A stretch of 64,000 nt of DNA from Gammaproteobacteria bacterium (GCA_016744995.1 JADGDG010000014.1:52957-116956), one strand, 5' to 3'. Positions 46,814-56,484 are shown, numbered from the stretch's first letter. Notes: generated by a model not told the origin, from the sequence alone. Numbers and translations are program-made.

Positions 46814-47251
46814 CTAAGTTTGAGTCAAAAAAACAGTAATTTTACCTGAAATAAGCGACTCTTGCTCACAAGTTATATCAAACTGGTAAGTAAAGCCGTT
46901 TTCATTACTCATTAACTGTTCTACTTTAATGATAAGAGTTTCTGTTGCTGGTGACATATTGTCTGAAAGAAAGGGTGTTTTTATTTCAATATTACGGACA
47001 GTGGCAATATAACCAGACTGTGCTGTATTGGATAACAGGGAGCCATGTACTGCCATTGCCTGAGCTGCATATTCAATACCATTAATTGAAGTGATCGTGC
47101 CGTTCACTCGCAACGGGTTATCTGCATCCAGATGACTGGTGGCAATTGCGGTTAAAGATGTGTCATCGGATTGAATGACTTCATGTAATAAACACATGCT
47201 TCCTGCATGAGGCAGTCGCTGTTCAATATCATGATGAGTGAGTTTTTGAAT
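46814..47251 (-). CDS. ApeP-like 3-hydroxyacyl-ACP dehydratase (non-canonical start)
   Basis: Hotdog-fold dehydratase of the aryl polyene cluster. The family N-terminus contains a conserved PHAG.M.LL motif, here PHAGSMCLLHEV. The first canonical start (ATG 47197) is the Met inside that motif and would delete PHAGS; upstream in the same frame there is no ATG, GTG or TTG back to the preceding stop. ATT at 47251 follows AGGA (47260-47263) by eight bases and gives 145 aa, the expected length. Either AUU initiation or a truncated protein. Later strands: AVHGSLLSN, YIATVRNIEI. Confidence 0.75.
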   Translation of the reverse strand: MQKLTHHDIEQRLPHAGSMCLLHEVIQSDDTSLTAIATSHLDADNPLRVNGTITSINGIEYAAQAMAVHGSLLSNTAQSGYIATVRNIEIKTPFLSDNMSPATETLIIKVEQLMSNENGFTYQFDITCEQESLISGKITVFLTQT

Positions 47252-47283
47252 GAGTATTGTCCTATGTGTTTTGCTGACTAGTC

Positions 47284-48102
47284 TTATTGCTTGTGCTGAT
47301 AGCTGATCTGGACATTAAGTCCTTGCTCGAAATAGGGTAGTATGATGGTTTCCTGTTTTTGTTGAGCAATGGTATTCAGTACGGGCAATATGCTGGCCTG
47401 AGGGTTTGATAAACGTAATTCCTCTAAAGAACTATCTGATAAAGCAGTGATGGCTTCCATGCCGTTGCCTGATGATATGTCAATCCGGGCAAGCATATTG
47501 TCTGAATTCTGGCTTAAAGTCAGGGCACAGGCAAATTCTTGTTTCATAGTTAACGGGGAAGTTAATTGGGAAAGGAAAGCTGGTGGTGGTGTTTCGTCAT
47601 AACAAACCAACAGGCAATCTCGCTGCTGCGTATTGTCTGCTGAATTTAATTGCACTGCTGCTTCAAGCAGACCCGCTGCCAGGCTATCATTATAAGCTGT
47701 AATGCTAGTACTGGCTGTTTGTGATTGAGTGGCAATCGACCAGTAACCTGCAGGTGCATTATGCACAGAATTATGAAAGCGAGTGGGTGATACCGGACGT
47801 CCATCCATGGCCAGTGCCAGACTGATCTGATTAAATGTTGTTAAGTCACCATTACTGCTGGAAAAAATTTGCAGACACTGGCTGAGTTGTTTCGGATCAC
47901 CTGTCTGCTGTGCCGCAGATAAAGCCAGTTGGGTCACTCTTGTTGCGCGTCTGCGTTCATTGGCAGGCAAAAGTGTTTCAAGTTTTTTACCAATGGGTGC
48001 AATAGAGTGTGTTCCGGGGTGTTGAAATATTGATTGAGCTTCATGCCAGTTTTTTATTCCTGGTGCAGTAATACCAATGGCTTTTATATAACAACTTAAC
48101 AT
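47284..48102 (-). CDS. chain-length-factor-like ketosynthase partner (ApeC-like)
   Basis: 272 aa, ketosynthase-like but short and without the Cys-His-His catalytic set; begins MLSCYIKAIGITAPG and contains ERRRATRVTQLALSAAQQ. In aryl polyene pathways such a protein pairs with the active ketosynthase as chain-length factor. Its ATG overlaps the preceding ketosynthase stop by seven bases, so one-to-one coupling is likely. Confidence 0.8.
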   Translation of the reverse strand: MLSCYIKAIGITAPGIKNWHEAQSIFQHPGTHSIAPIGKKLETLLPANERRRATRVTQLALSAAQQTGDPKQLSQCLQIFSSSNGDLTTFNQISLALAMDGRPVSPTRFHNSVHNAPAGYWSIATQSQTASTSITAYNDSLAAGLLEAAVQLNSADNTQQRDCLLVCYDETPPPAFLSQLTSPLTMKQEFACALTLSQNSDNMLARIDISSGNGMEAITALSDSSLEELRLSNPQASILPVLNTIAQQKQETIILPYFEQGLNVQISYQHKQ

Positions 48103-49319
48103 GGCTGATCACTAAAAATCAGACAGCAATTATTGCCGCCAAAGCCAAAAGAATTACTGACAACGGTATGTGCACTTGAGGTGGAACAATTGCTCATAGA
48201 CGCTGGCGTTAAAATAGTTTGTGTAAAAGCAGGATCTGCTGTCAGAGTATTAAGACTTTGCGGCATAAAGTTGTGTTGAATGCAGAGCGCACTATAAACA
48301 GCTTCAACGCTGCCTGCTGCGCCCAAAGTATGCCCTGTCCAACCTTTGGTTGAACTGCAGGCAACAGGAGAAGAAAAAACTTGTGCCAGGGCTTTATCTT
48401 CCATTTGATCGTTAACCGGGGTGGCTGTGCCATGCAGGTTTACATAATCAATCTGCTCAGCATCCATTGCTGCACTTTCCAGAGCTTGCTGCATAGCCTG
48501 ATATGCGCCACGGCCTTCCGGGTGAGGGGACGACATGTGATAGGCATCGGAACTTTCACCATAGCCCCGTAGGTAGACAGGAGCTCTTTGTTTGCCTGCG
48601 TGTTCGGCTTTTTCAAGTAAAATAAAGGCTGCTCCTTCACCAACAGATAAACCATTGCGGTTCTGATCAGCGGGCCGACAAACATCTTCGGCCACCAGTT
48701 CAAGAGAGTTAAAGCCATAGAGTGTGGTCAGACAAAGACTGTCAACACCTCCGACAATAGCAGCATCACACAGGCCAAGTTCAATATAGCGGGCAGCACT
48801 GGCAAAGACCTTAGCACTGGAAGAGCAGGCGGTTGAAATAACCTGAGTCGGGCCTGTTAACTGATATAGCTTACGGACAAATTCAGCAACAGAAAAGCTA
48901 TTATGTTGTTCTCTAAAATGACAGGAATCGGGTAATCTTCCTGTGCTTTTAAATAACTCGGATTGATAAGCTAGTTCGGTACTAAGAATGCCTGAGGTCG
49001 ATGTCCCTAAAAATAACCCCAGTCGGTCAGCACCATAGCGCTGCTTTGCCTGTTCAACTGCAAGTTGAAAGTCATCCTGCTGTAAGGCCAGACAGGCCAG
49101 CTGATTGTTGCGGCATTGATAGTTTTTTAAACTGTCTGGTAATACTTGCTGTTCAATTCCATCGATTCGGCCAATCCAGGTATCCAGTTCTACATCTAAA
49201 AAATCATTGGCTCTCAAGCCCGTAGTCGCATTTTTTAATGCCTCAAGGTTTGCCTGATTGCCACAGCCTGCGGCAGTGGTCACAGTAAAATGGGATAAGA
49301 TTAACGGGAGGGAAGGAAT
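48096..49319 (-). CDS. 3-oxoacyl-ACP synthase II-type (ApeO-like, non-canonical start)
   Basis: Condensing enzyme. Active-site Cys in VISTACSSSAKVFASAA, the two His in NLHGTATPVNDQMED and GWTGHTLGAAGSVEAV. The first canonical start (GTG 49283) begins at VTTAAG and would remove the first beta strand (LPLILSHFTVTTA), conserved in ketosynthases. Upstream codons in frame lack ATG/GTG/TTG; ATT 49319 follows AGGA (49329-49332) by nine bases and gives 407 aa, the normal length. Forms the elongating pair with the next gene. Confidence 0.85.
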   Translation of the reverse strand: MPSLPLILSHFTVTTAAGCGNQANLEALKNATTGLRANDFLDVELDTWIGRIDGIEQQVLPDSLKNYQCRNNQLACLALQQDDFQLAVEQAKQRYGADRLGLFLGTSTSGILSTELAYQSELFKSTGRLPDSCHFREQHNSFSVAEFVRKLYQLTGPTQVISTACSSSAKVFASAARYIELGLCDAAIVGGVDSLCLTTLYGFNSLELVAEDVCRPADQNRNGLSVGEGAAFILLEKAEHAGKQRAPVYLRGYGESSDAYHMSSPHPEGRGAYQAMQQALESAAMDAEQIDYVNLHGTATPVNDQMEDKALAQVFSSPVACSSTKGWTGHTLGAAGSVEAVYSALCIQHNFMPQSLNTLTADPAFTQTILTPASMSNCSTSSAHTVVSNSFGFGGNNCCLIFSDQPC

Positions 49320-49341
49320 AGCAGTTTATCCTATAATTTTA

Positions 49342-52053
49342 TTAAAATTTATTAAGAGTTTGAGCTGTTGCATTGTCAATAAATGTCCGGGCCAGTAAAA
49401 AAGAATACAGAGCCCCCAGAGAGGCTGTCAGGCCAATGGCCTTGAGTACGGGCAAATCAGACAGGCTGAGCGCGCCGAACATGATCAATGTTGAGATCAG
49501 GCAAATTATAACAGAAACATGAGCAACTTCAGGGAAATTTGTTTTTTTGTTTGAACCCTGTACGGGTATGAGCATAAAAATACTATAATCAATGCCCAGA
49601 CCAATGACTAATAGCAGAGTGACCAGGTGGAAGACAGACAGACTATAGCCCATTAGAAGTAAGGTGGCGAAAGTTAATATAACTGCACCGGTAAAAGGCC
49701 AGGCCACAAGAAAAAACTTTGATACTCGTTTGTAGAGAGGATTTTTTGCAGAGTTATTTTGTGAGAGAGGTTGTAGCGGAATTTGAAAAAAAAGTACTGC
49801 AAAGATCAGCAGACTGCCAAACAGGAACCAGAGCAGAGTATTATTTCGATAATTGCTCAATATGGTTTCTGTTTGAGTTTTTAAGTCCAGCAAGCGGACA
49901 GAAAAATCCACTTGCTGATTGAGTGATTGGATAGGAATGCCTTTTTTTACCCCCTGGAGAGGAATAATAGCTATCCACTGTTTGCCTTCAGCATAAAGTA
50001 AGATCTTTATTTTATCGCTTATAAAGTCACTTTTATGGGGTTTGTTCAAAAGTGACTGGATGCTAAGCATCTGCATTTGTTTACTCTGCGTCACTGAGGC
50101 AATGAAGGGTGAAAATGCTGCTGCAGACAGTGGGCTGCTTTTCAATACTTTTTCTAAACGTTGTTTTAGCTCACTTTCTTCAGGTAGTTTTTCCTGCTGC
50201 ATTGTTTGAAATTTTATGCTGGGTAAATAATGATTTGCCATATCATAAGCAGAAATAAATCCCTGTCTCTTTAATTTATTTAAGGGTGCTTTTAGTAATT
50301 CAGATTGTTGTAAAATGTCTTCAATTGAGCTTGATTGAAGTATTAATGCATAACGTAATTCAGGCAGACCCATTGAACGACGTAATTCAAAATCCAGTTG
50401 TTTTTGTTTCGCTGGTATGGGACTCATTGCAGAGAGGTCGTTTTGCCACAGATGTGACTGTTGAGTACCTATATAAATCAAAGCGATAAAAGGGAGAATA
50501 ATGGACAACGATACTGTCCATTTTGGTAAGGGTGCTTTAATCAGAAAGAGCAATATTTTAAAGGAGGATAAATTCTTGCTGGCGCTAATATCTTTGTCAG
50601 CATTATCAGATAGAGTGTTCTCATAAATAGAAATCTGAGGAAGTAAAAAACGTGTTACTCCTGCAGCGGCTAATAAACCACTCATGGCAAATAACCCCAA
50701 TTGACGCAGGCCGGAAAAGTCAGATAAAGTTATTGCCGAAAAACCAATAAGTGTCGTTACTAATCCTAAACGAAGTAATGGCCAGACAGATTGCATGATG
50801 GCGGCTTGTGATTGCTTTATATTCGCAGATGAAGCATTTTCTGCTGAAGACTGAGAAAGTAAAATATGACTATAAAGATGCACCGGGTAATCAACAGCAA
50901 TACCAATAATAGTAATACCAAAGGCGATAGTGATACCGTGAATAAAACCATCAAATAAAATAACTGTAGACATGCCCGTTAATATGGCAAATCCAAGTGG
51001 TAAACCGATAAGTATCAGGATTTTTATTGAACGAAAAAACCAGAAAAGAAAAGCCATTAAAGTGACAGAGGCAATAACCGAAATAAACTGTATTTGTGTG
51101 CGAATGGCTTTTTTTGATTCAAGAGCAAATACGGGAGCCCCTGTTAAAATATAAGTCAGATTGTTATCGGTGCTAATTAATTGCTCAAGATGAGCTGTAA
51201 TTATCTCTGTATTTTTTTTCTGTTGTATCAGATCGTAAGCTTCTGAGCGAGTTTTAATAAACAGCAGACTTTGTTTTTTATGTTGATCAAACCAGACGCC
51301 ATGATGTTTCTGTAACTTTTGAGTTTGCCATTGCTTAAGTAAATTAAACCAGAGCATTTGAGGATCTTCTGAAAAAAGTTTTTGTTCCACAGAACCAGGC
51401 ATAAATTGTAATTTTTGCAATAACTGATCGAAAGTATTAGTTAATCCGCTATTTGAGAAGTCAGCCTCAGAATTAGATTGTAATAAATAGCGATATTGAT
51501 AATAGGGTTCTATTAGTAAATCATTAAACGAAATATTGCCATTGTGTATTGAGACAAATTGTTTATTGTTTTTTAATAGGGCAGTTAATTTTTTATTGAT
51601 ATTTGCCAAATGTTTTGCAGGATCATTTCCCTGAACAGTTGAAGGCTCTTTTTTAAAACCAGTTGAAGACTCATTTACATTAAGCGCTGAAGGCTCTTTT
51701 TTAAAACCAGTTGAAGACTCTTTTACATTAAGCGCTGAGGGCTCTTTTTCAAAACCAGTTGAAGACTCTTTTACATTAAATGCTGAAGGCTCTTTTTCAA
51801 AAATAGTTGAAGACTCTTTTACATTAAATGCTGAAGGCTCTTTCAAAGAAAGTGAAATTAATAATATCTTGCCTGCTTCGCCCTGTGTCAGCTGGTGTTT
51901 CATTACGCTGTCAATGGTATCCTGGGCTTCAGGGAGAAAGAAGGTAATGTCTGAACGAACTTGTAGAAAGTTGGACAGATAAATAATAAAGCCCAGGCCT
52001 ATAGCAAGCCATAAAAAAATAATAGATGATGATTTAAATGTCAGTCTACTCAT
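49342..52053 (-). CDS. MMPL/RND-type exporter of the aryl polyene cluster
   Basis: 903 aa, two sets of membrane segments each led by a large periplasmic loop, as in MMPL transporters (IGIAVDYPVHLYSH and VIGLGIDYSIFMLIP are the paired TM4 Asp-Tyr motifs). Such exporters in APE clusters are thought to move the pigment lipid toward the outer membrane. The first periplasmic loop carries a 16-residue repeat (about residues 70-137). The stop is 23 bp before the ATT of the ketosynthase; its ATG overlaps the LolA-like gene. Confidence 0.87.
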   Translation of the reverse strand: MSRLTFKSSSIIFLWLAIGLGFIIYLSNFLQVRSDITFFLPEAQDTIDSVMKHQLTQGEAGKILLISLSLKEPSAFNVKESSTIFEKEPSAFNVKESSTGFEKEPSALNVKESSTGFKKEPSALNVNESSTGFKKEPSTVQGNDPAKHLANINKKLTALLKNNKQFVSIHNGNISFNDLLIEPYYQYRYLLQSNSEADFSNSGLTNTFDQLLQKLQFMPGSVEQKLFSEDPQMLWFNLLKQWQTQKLQKHHGVWFDQHKKQSLLFIKTRSEAYDLIQQKKNTEIITAHLEQLISTDNNLTYILTGAPVFALESKKAIRTQIQFISVIASVTLMAFLFWFFRSIKILILIGLPLGFAILTGMSTVILFDGFIHGITIAFGITIIGIAVDYPVHLYSHILLSQSSAENASSANIKQSQAAIMQSVWPLLRLGLVTTLIGFSAITLSDFSGLRQLGLFAMSGLLAAAGVTRFLLPQISIYENTLSDNADKDISASKNLSSFKILLFLIKAPLPKWTVSLSIILPFIALIYIGTQQSHLWQNDLSAMSPIPAKQKQLDFELRRSMGLPELRYALILQSSSIEDILQQSELLKAPLNKLKRQGFISAYDMANHYLPSIKFQTMQQEKLPEESELKQRLEKVLKSSPLSAAAFSPFIASVTQSKQMQMLSIQSLLNKPHKSDFISDKIKILLYAEGKQWIAIIPLQGVKKGIPIQSLNQQVDFSVRLLDLKTQTETILSNYRNNTLLWFLFGSLLIFAVLFFQIPLQPLSQNNSAKNPLYKRVSKFFLVAWPFTGAVILTFATLLLMGYSLSVFHLVTLLLVIGLGIDYSIFMLIPVQGSNKKTNFPEVAHVSVIICLISTLIMFGALSLSDLPVLKAIGLTASLGALYSFLLARTFIDNATAQTLNKF
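51640..51845 (-). repeat. 48-bp tandem repeat inside the MMPL exporter gene
   Basis: About four and a half copies of a 48-bp unit encoding EPSAFNVKESSTGFEK-like 16-mers with a few substitutions (AFN/ALN, STIF/STGF, EK/KK). It lies in the first periplasmic loop and keeps the frame whatever the copy number. Confidence 0.9.
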
Positions 52054-52708
52054 CTGGTAGTGTCTTTATAATAATATCTGTAAAATACAATTCTGATCGT
52101 TCACCACCCAGACCAGTCATGGTTATCTTAGTAATGTGCTCATTCTGGAAAAAAACATCAATTTTTTTATCAGCTTGTTGTTCTTGTGAAAAAGGATCAT
52201 TTACCAATGATTTTAATTCAAGGTGAATTTTCTGATTGCTCAGGGAATTGATTTTATATTGAAAATATTGCTTCAGTGCAGATGCCTGTCCCTTAAATAA
52301 TCCGAAAAAAAGTGCTTTAAGCTGTTTGAACTGAGGGAATTCATTGAGTGAAACTTCTTTTTTTATTGTTTTGTCTGATGATTCAGAGTCATAACTATAA
52401 AGTGTTAATTGATCCTGAATAATAACAATTTTCTTCTTTTCAGGATGTTTCACATATTTGATAAAGGTTTCCGGACTAATGTATTCAATATATCCCTGAT
52501 ACAATCTGGGTTGTTTAAAAAATAATGAAAAGCGTTTTTCTTCATAGGCAAGTTTAATATGCTTTATTTCAGAAAAAGGTGAAAGCAAATTTTGTAATGC
52601 CTGATCATCCTGTGCATAAGTTAAACAGGATGTGAGCAATAAACAGAAAAACACAAATTGTTTAAATGATTTCAAATTAAATGCTCTCAAAATCTTGCCA
52701 AAAATCAT
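52046..52708 (-). CDS. LolA-like outer-membrane lipoprotein carrier of the APE cluster
   Basis: 220 aa with signal peptide (ending SCLTYA). LolA/LolB-type beta fold: YIEYISPETFIKYVKHPEKKKIVI, and ITKITMTGLGGERSELYF. Clustered LolA paralogs are standard in aryl polyene loci and presumably shuttle the product across the periplasm. Overlaps both neighbours, so translation is coupled. Confidence 0.83.
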   Translation of the reverse strand: MIFGKILRAFNLKSFKQFVFFCLLLTSCLTYAQDDQALQNLLSPFSEIKHIKLAYEEKRFSLFFKQPRLYQGYIEYISPETFIKYVKHPEKKKIVIIQDQLTLYSYDSESSDKTIKKEVSLNEFPQFKQLKALFFGLFKGQASALKQYFQYKINSLSNQKIHLELKSLVNDPFSQEQQADKKIDVFFQNEHITKITMTGLGGERSELYFTDIIIKTLPDE

Positions 52709-53588
52709 AAAAATTATACCAGTTATAAGGGTATTCTACGGCATGCTGTTCTAAAATGTCAGCATATTCCTGCATGAGCAACTGCAGTTTTAAGTCCCGT
52801 TCTTTTCTGGGTAAGTCGACTTGGTCACGTAATTTATGAAAGTACACATCATATTGATTACCGCCGCGATGCAGGGCAAAACATAAAATAACCGGTGCTT
52901 TTAATAAATAGGCAACGATTAAAGGCCCTGTTGGTAGCTTAATGTTATCACCTAAAAATTGACAATGGGTCGTCCGGACATCCTGATCAATTCTATCTGC
53001 TAACATACCAATGACATAACCTGCTTCAATATCTTCCTGTGCCCGAAGCATAGCATCAGGTGAGCCAATATGAATGACATCATTTTTTAATTGAGGGTTT
53101 AATTTTTCAAAGGCTCGGTTAATATTTTGTTGATCGTTATTATGCATAAGTGCACGAATTTTAATGTTGTCAGCCTTGTTGGCTAATGCCCTGAGAGCAT
53201 CAAAGTTTCCCAGATGTGAGCCCAGTAAGACCACACCTTTTCCTTGTTTAGTATAATCAGTCAATAAATATTCATTATGAAGCCTGATATTAAATTTTTG
53301 AGTTTTTCCACTAAGAAAAAAAACCCTATCCAATAACATATTGGCAAAGCTATAATAGTGCTTATAGAGTTGTAAAATACCCGGCTTATTTTTTTTTGCT
53401 GTTTTAAAGTTGCGTTTTAAGTAACGTTTTGAATATTTTTTAGTGGATGAATTGAGCACAAAATAAAGAACGATTGGAAATAAAAAAAGTCGACCAACGG
53501 TACGGCCAAGATTTAAAATAATCCATATGATTAAATCAATTAGCCAGGGACTGCCGCGATCCTGAGTTTTCTTCCAGTTCTCAGCCAT
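52677..53588 (-). CDS. LpxL/HtrB-type acyltransferase (APE cluster)
   Basis: 303 aa. One N-terminal membrane helix, then the lysophospholipid acyltransferase fold with HxxxxD as HLGNFD in LLGSHLGNFDAL and PTGPLIVAYLLKAPVI. It probably joins the polyene acyl chain to a lipid or sugar acceptor. Overlaps the next dehydratase gene by eight bases. Confidence 0.85.
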   Translation of the reverse strand: MAENWKKTQDRGSPWLIDLIIWIILNLGRTVGRLFLFPIVLYFVLNSSTKKYSKRYLKRNFKTAKKNKPGILQLYKHYYSFANMLLDRVFFLSGKTQKFNIRLHNEYLLTDYTKQGKGVVLLGSHLGNFDALRALANKADNIKIRALMHNNDQQNINRAFEKLNPQLKNDVIHIGSPDAMLRAQEDIEAGYVIGMLADRIDQDVRTTHCQFLGDNIKLPTGPLIVAYLLKAPVILCFALHRGGNQYDVYFHKLRDQVDLPRKERDLKLQLLMQEYADILEQHAVEYPYNWYNFYDFWQDFESI

Positions 53589-53889
53589 ATCTGAAAGAAC
53601 CTCTGACTATTATTGTTGGTTTGTTATCTCTGATTTCAAAAGCAATTTGCCCGTTTTTTTTTGCTTCTTTATAGTGGATGGTATAATGAGTGTCTGCTAA
53701 TAAAACTTGAATGAATTTTGAGTTGCTGAGCTGTGTAATTTGTTTATTTGTTTTATTCTGCCATAAACGTATGACCTGATCTAAAATTACCACTGCCGGG
53801 ACAACAGGATTGTTGGGAAAATGCCCGGGGAGCGATGGATGTTTATGGCTAATAAGCATCTTTTGCTCAAATGAAAGATGCGTACTCAT
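53581..53889 (-). CDS. FabZ/FabA-like hotdog dehydratase (ApeI-like)
   Basis: 102 aa. The motif HPSLPGHFPNNPVVPAVVI is the HxxxPGHFP(G)NPxxPG signature of 3-hydroxyacyl-ACP dehydratases, with PA in place of the usual PG at the end. Second dehydratase of the cluster. Stop overlaps the acyltransferase start; its ATG overlaps the ligase stop. Confidence 0.82.
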   Translation of the reverse strand: MSTHLSFEQKMLISHKHPSLPGHFPNNPVVPAVVILDQVIRLWQNKTNKQITQLSNSKFIQVLLADTHYTIHYKEAKKNGQIAFEIRDNKPTIIVRGSFRYG

Positions 53890-55397
53890 TATATTTTTTT
53901 ATCCTGTTGCTGTAATAGTTTTTTTAGCTCCGCCTGAGGTAACTTTCCAGTTGCATTTCTTGGTAAGGAGTCAACAAAATAAATTTTTTTAGGCAGAAAA
54001 ATATTTTCAATGCTTTGTAGTAACCAGATGCGTATTTTTTTTGTCATCTGTTGTTTATTAATATGAATCATGTCATTTGGATTATTTAATACAACAAATG
54101 CAACCAGTTGATCCTCTTTTCTGCCTATAAAATTATTACTTTGATCTTTAACTTCCTTAAAACAACTGATCTGATAAAAACAGGCATCTCTGAGTTCTTC
54201 ACAGGTTTGTAAATGATGATTTAAATATGAAAGTGATGTTCGTTTTCCTGCTAAATTAACTAAGTCTTCTTTTCTTCCCTTGAGAATAAAATTCTGTTCA
54301 TCTAGCAGTTCAATAATATCATTAAATAAAAAAGTTTGAATTGAACGGGTGGTATTGATTTGAATATCATGCTCATTAAGTGCTTTGAGACTAATATCCT
54401 CAAGTACAGTCCATTGCTCTGTTTTTATTGTTTGTCTATAAGCCATTGAACCGACTTCAGTACAACCAAAAATTTCCATCACTCTGGCGGTATAACGTTG
54501 TTCACATAATTGTGCCAGCTCTGACTGCAATGGTGCTGTTGCAGATATAAACTGTTTAATCCCCGGTAAAGCAACATCTGTTTTAATGCAGGCTTTTAAA
54601 TGTAAGGGGGTTGTAATGAGATTGACTTCAATGGTTTTATTTTTTTTGTGTGCATATTGTGCCAGTGCTTCCAGACATTGGGTGATATCCTGTGGAAAAA
54701 AGGGTTTATGAGAATGCAGCAGAAAACCCTTTTGTAAGGTGAGCATAATACTGGTTTCTAAACCATACATATGTTGAGAGGGTATTGTTGCTAATAGCGC
54801 AGAGATGGTGTTGTTATTATTTTCAATATGATTGCAACTGTCTGAAAACAAATCATGACTCAGATGTTCTGCTGCACTTGTCAGATCATACCATTGTTTG
54901 ATATAAGGCTTAGGCTGTCCGGTACTTCCGGAAGTAAAAATAATAACCGTATTTCTCTGTGCTTCTATATCAGGAATAATTGACCACAGTTCCTGCTCTG
55001 ATAGTTTTTTTTCAGATGATAAATTTCTTTTATCTAGCAACTCTTTTAGGTCAATGGTTTGATTACTGCCAGATGATTGTTCATGTTCTGAGTCAATTTC
55101 AGATAATACTATCAGTTCTGCATAGTTTTTTCTTAATTGAGTCAGAACATGAGGAGTGATGGTGGAAGGGAATAAGCTGATACTCTGCTGTTTTAAAGCC
55201 AATAAGAAACCCAGCAAAAAATAATATCGTTCTTCGTAGAGATTGAGCAGATGTTGGTGAGCGGGAATTTTATCAGCAAGATAATCGACGGTTTGCAATA
55301 ATTCAGCAAGACAAATTACTCTACCCTGAAAAAAAACAATGGGAGAGTCTAATGAGCTGTCCTTAAAAACAGGGAGAAAAACAGGTTCAGTTGTCAT
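53889..55397 (-). CDS. AMP-dependent acyl/aryl ligase (ApeH-like)
   Basis: 502 aa of the ANL superfamily. P-loop IIFTSGSTGQPKPYIKQW, EIFGCTEVGS, and the C-terminal Lys in LPRNATGKLPQAELKKL. Expected to activate the aromatic starter acid as its adenylate and load it onto the acyl carrier protein. The chorismatase gene at the end of the cluster would provide 3-hydroxybenzoate (or 4-hydroxybenzoate). Confidence 0.88.
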   Translation of the reverse strand: MTTEPVFLPVFKDSSLDSPIVFFQGRVICLAELLQTVDYLADKIPAHQHLLNLYEERYYFLLGFLLALKQQSISLFPSTITPHVLTQLRKNYAELIVLSEIDSEHEQSSGSNQTIDLKELLDKRNLSSEKKLSEQELWSIIPDIEAQRNTVIIFTSGSTGQPKPYIKQWYDLTSAAEHLSHDLFSDSCNHIENNNNTISALLATIPSQHMYGLETSIMLTLQKGFLLHSHKPFFPQDITQCLEALAQYAHKKNKTIEVNLITTPLHLKACIKTDVALPGIKQFISATAPLQSELAQLCEQRYTARVMEIFGCTEVGSMAYRQTIKTEQWTVLEDISLKALNEHDIQINTTRSIQTFLFNDIIELLDEQNFILKGRKEDLVNLAGKRTSLSYLNHHLQTCEELRDACFYQISCFKEVKDQSNNFIGRKEDQLVAFVVLNNPNDMIHINKQQMTKKIRIWLLQSIENIFLPKKIYFVDSLPRNATGKLPQAELKKLLQQQDKKI

Positions 55398-56038
55398 CAG
55401 CGTAGTAACTCACGTTGATCAATAGTCATCAGCTGCTGGATAAATCGAATGGGGGATACCCATTCTTTAAACCAGAACATTCGAAACAGCCATTCTGCAA
55501 TAAAAAGTCCTGACATCAGCAGGTAATTAATAAAATTGGTAAACAGAGACCAGGTTTCCAGTGAAGCAAAAAAAGTCAAAATCAGGGTGTTAATAAAAAG
55601 TAATACAATTAATATCACCCAGACCCAGGTTACTTTTTCGGTATATTGCATGGCACCGGGTTTATCCTCTGATTCAGTCAATTGGTAAAAACGACTGATT
55701 AAAGGTGTATGCCCCGGTAAAATTGAACGAAGAAAGGGGTATAAGATAAGCAGAATCATTATTATAGGTGGCAGATAGATAACGGAATGATTAATAAAAA
55801 GGTATGAAAACAGAGCAATAGAGCAGAGTAGAAAAAAAACACCTGATTTAATGGTTATTAATTTGTTGAGTATATTGCTGTTAGCATCAGAGTTTGGCAG
55901 AGCTGAAAAAGGTTGCGCTACGATAAAATAAAAAACAGGTAATAAACAGGCGGTGATAAATGGCGCCTCATAAACAACACTGAGGTGTACCACTATGGGG
56001 TAGATAAAAAATTGAAATCGAGCAAAGGTGTCTAACAT
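55397..56038 (-). CDS. COG4648-type membrane protein of the APE cluster
   Basis: 213 aa with about six membrane segments. Similar small membrane proteins (ApeG-like) accompany the ACP and ligase in APE clusters; their role is unknown. The last residues (FRMFWFKEWVSPIRF) are characteristic of the family as I know it. Overlaps the ligase start by one base. Confidence 0.7.
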   Translation of the reverse strand: MLDTFARFQFFIYPIVVHLSVVYEAPFITACLLPVFYFIVAQPFSALPNSDANSNILNKLITIKSGVFFLLCSIALFSYLFINHSVIYLPPIIMILLILYPFLRSILPGHTPLISRFYQLTESEDKPGAMQYTEKVTWVWVILIVLLFINTLILTFFASLETWSLFTNFINYLLMSGLFIAEWLFRMFWFKEWVSPIRFIQQLMTIDQRELLR

Positions 56039-56099
56039 ATCAATACTCGTCTCTTAATCTCTGTGTTGTTTATAAATAGTAACCTCAGACAGGGATGAA

Positions 56100-56399
56100 T
56101 TACTTAGTTTTGTTTTCAGCAATATATTGAGTCAGAGTACGCAAAGAACGAAAAATTTCACGATTATTGCTGTCATCAGAACGTAATTGGAAACCAAATT
56201 GCTGGGTAATTGCCATTGCCAGTTCCAGGGCATCAATTGAATCCAGAGCCAGGCCTTCGCCAAAGAGGTGATCTTCTGGGTTGATATCTGTGATTTCAAT
56301 ATCCAGATTTAAGGTGTCAATAATGAGTTGTGCTGTCTGGTTTTCCAGTTTGACATTGTTTTGTACATTTTGTTTTATATGAGTGTTGCTCTGGTTCAT
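56100..56399 (-). CDS. acyl carrier protein (APE cluster)
   Basis: 99 aa. Phosphopantetheine Ser in GLALDSIDALELAMAI, preceded by an acidic DINPEDHLFGEG loop. Carries the growing aryl polyene chain. First gene of the minus-strand operon; only one ACP is seen, where many APE clusters have two. The N-terminal 20 residues are extended and polar. Confidence 0.9.
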   Translation of the reverse strand: MNQSNTHIKQNVQNNVKLENQTAQLIIDTLNLDIEITDINPEDHLFGEGLALDSIDALELAMAITQQFGFQLRSDDSNNREIFRSLRTLTQYIAENKTK

Positions 56400-56484
56400 T
56401 CTTGCTAACTTTTTAAGTTTTTTAATAATCCTGCTATTATACCATCTATTTTTTACAGTCTGAAACCATATATGATAGAAACTT

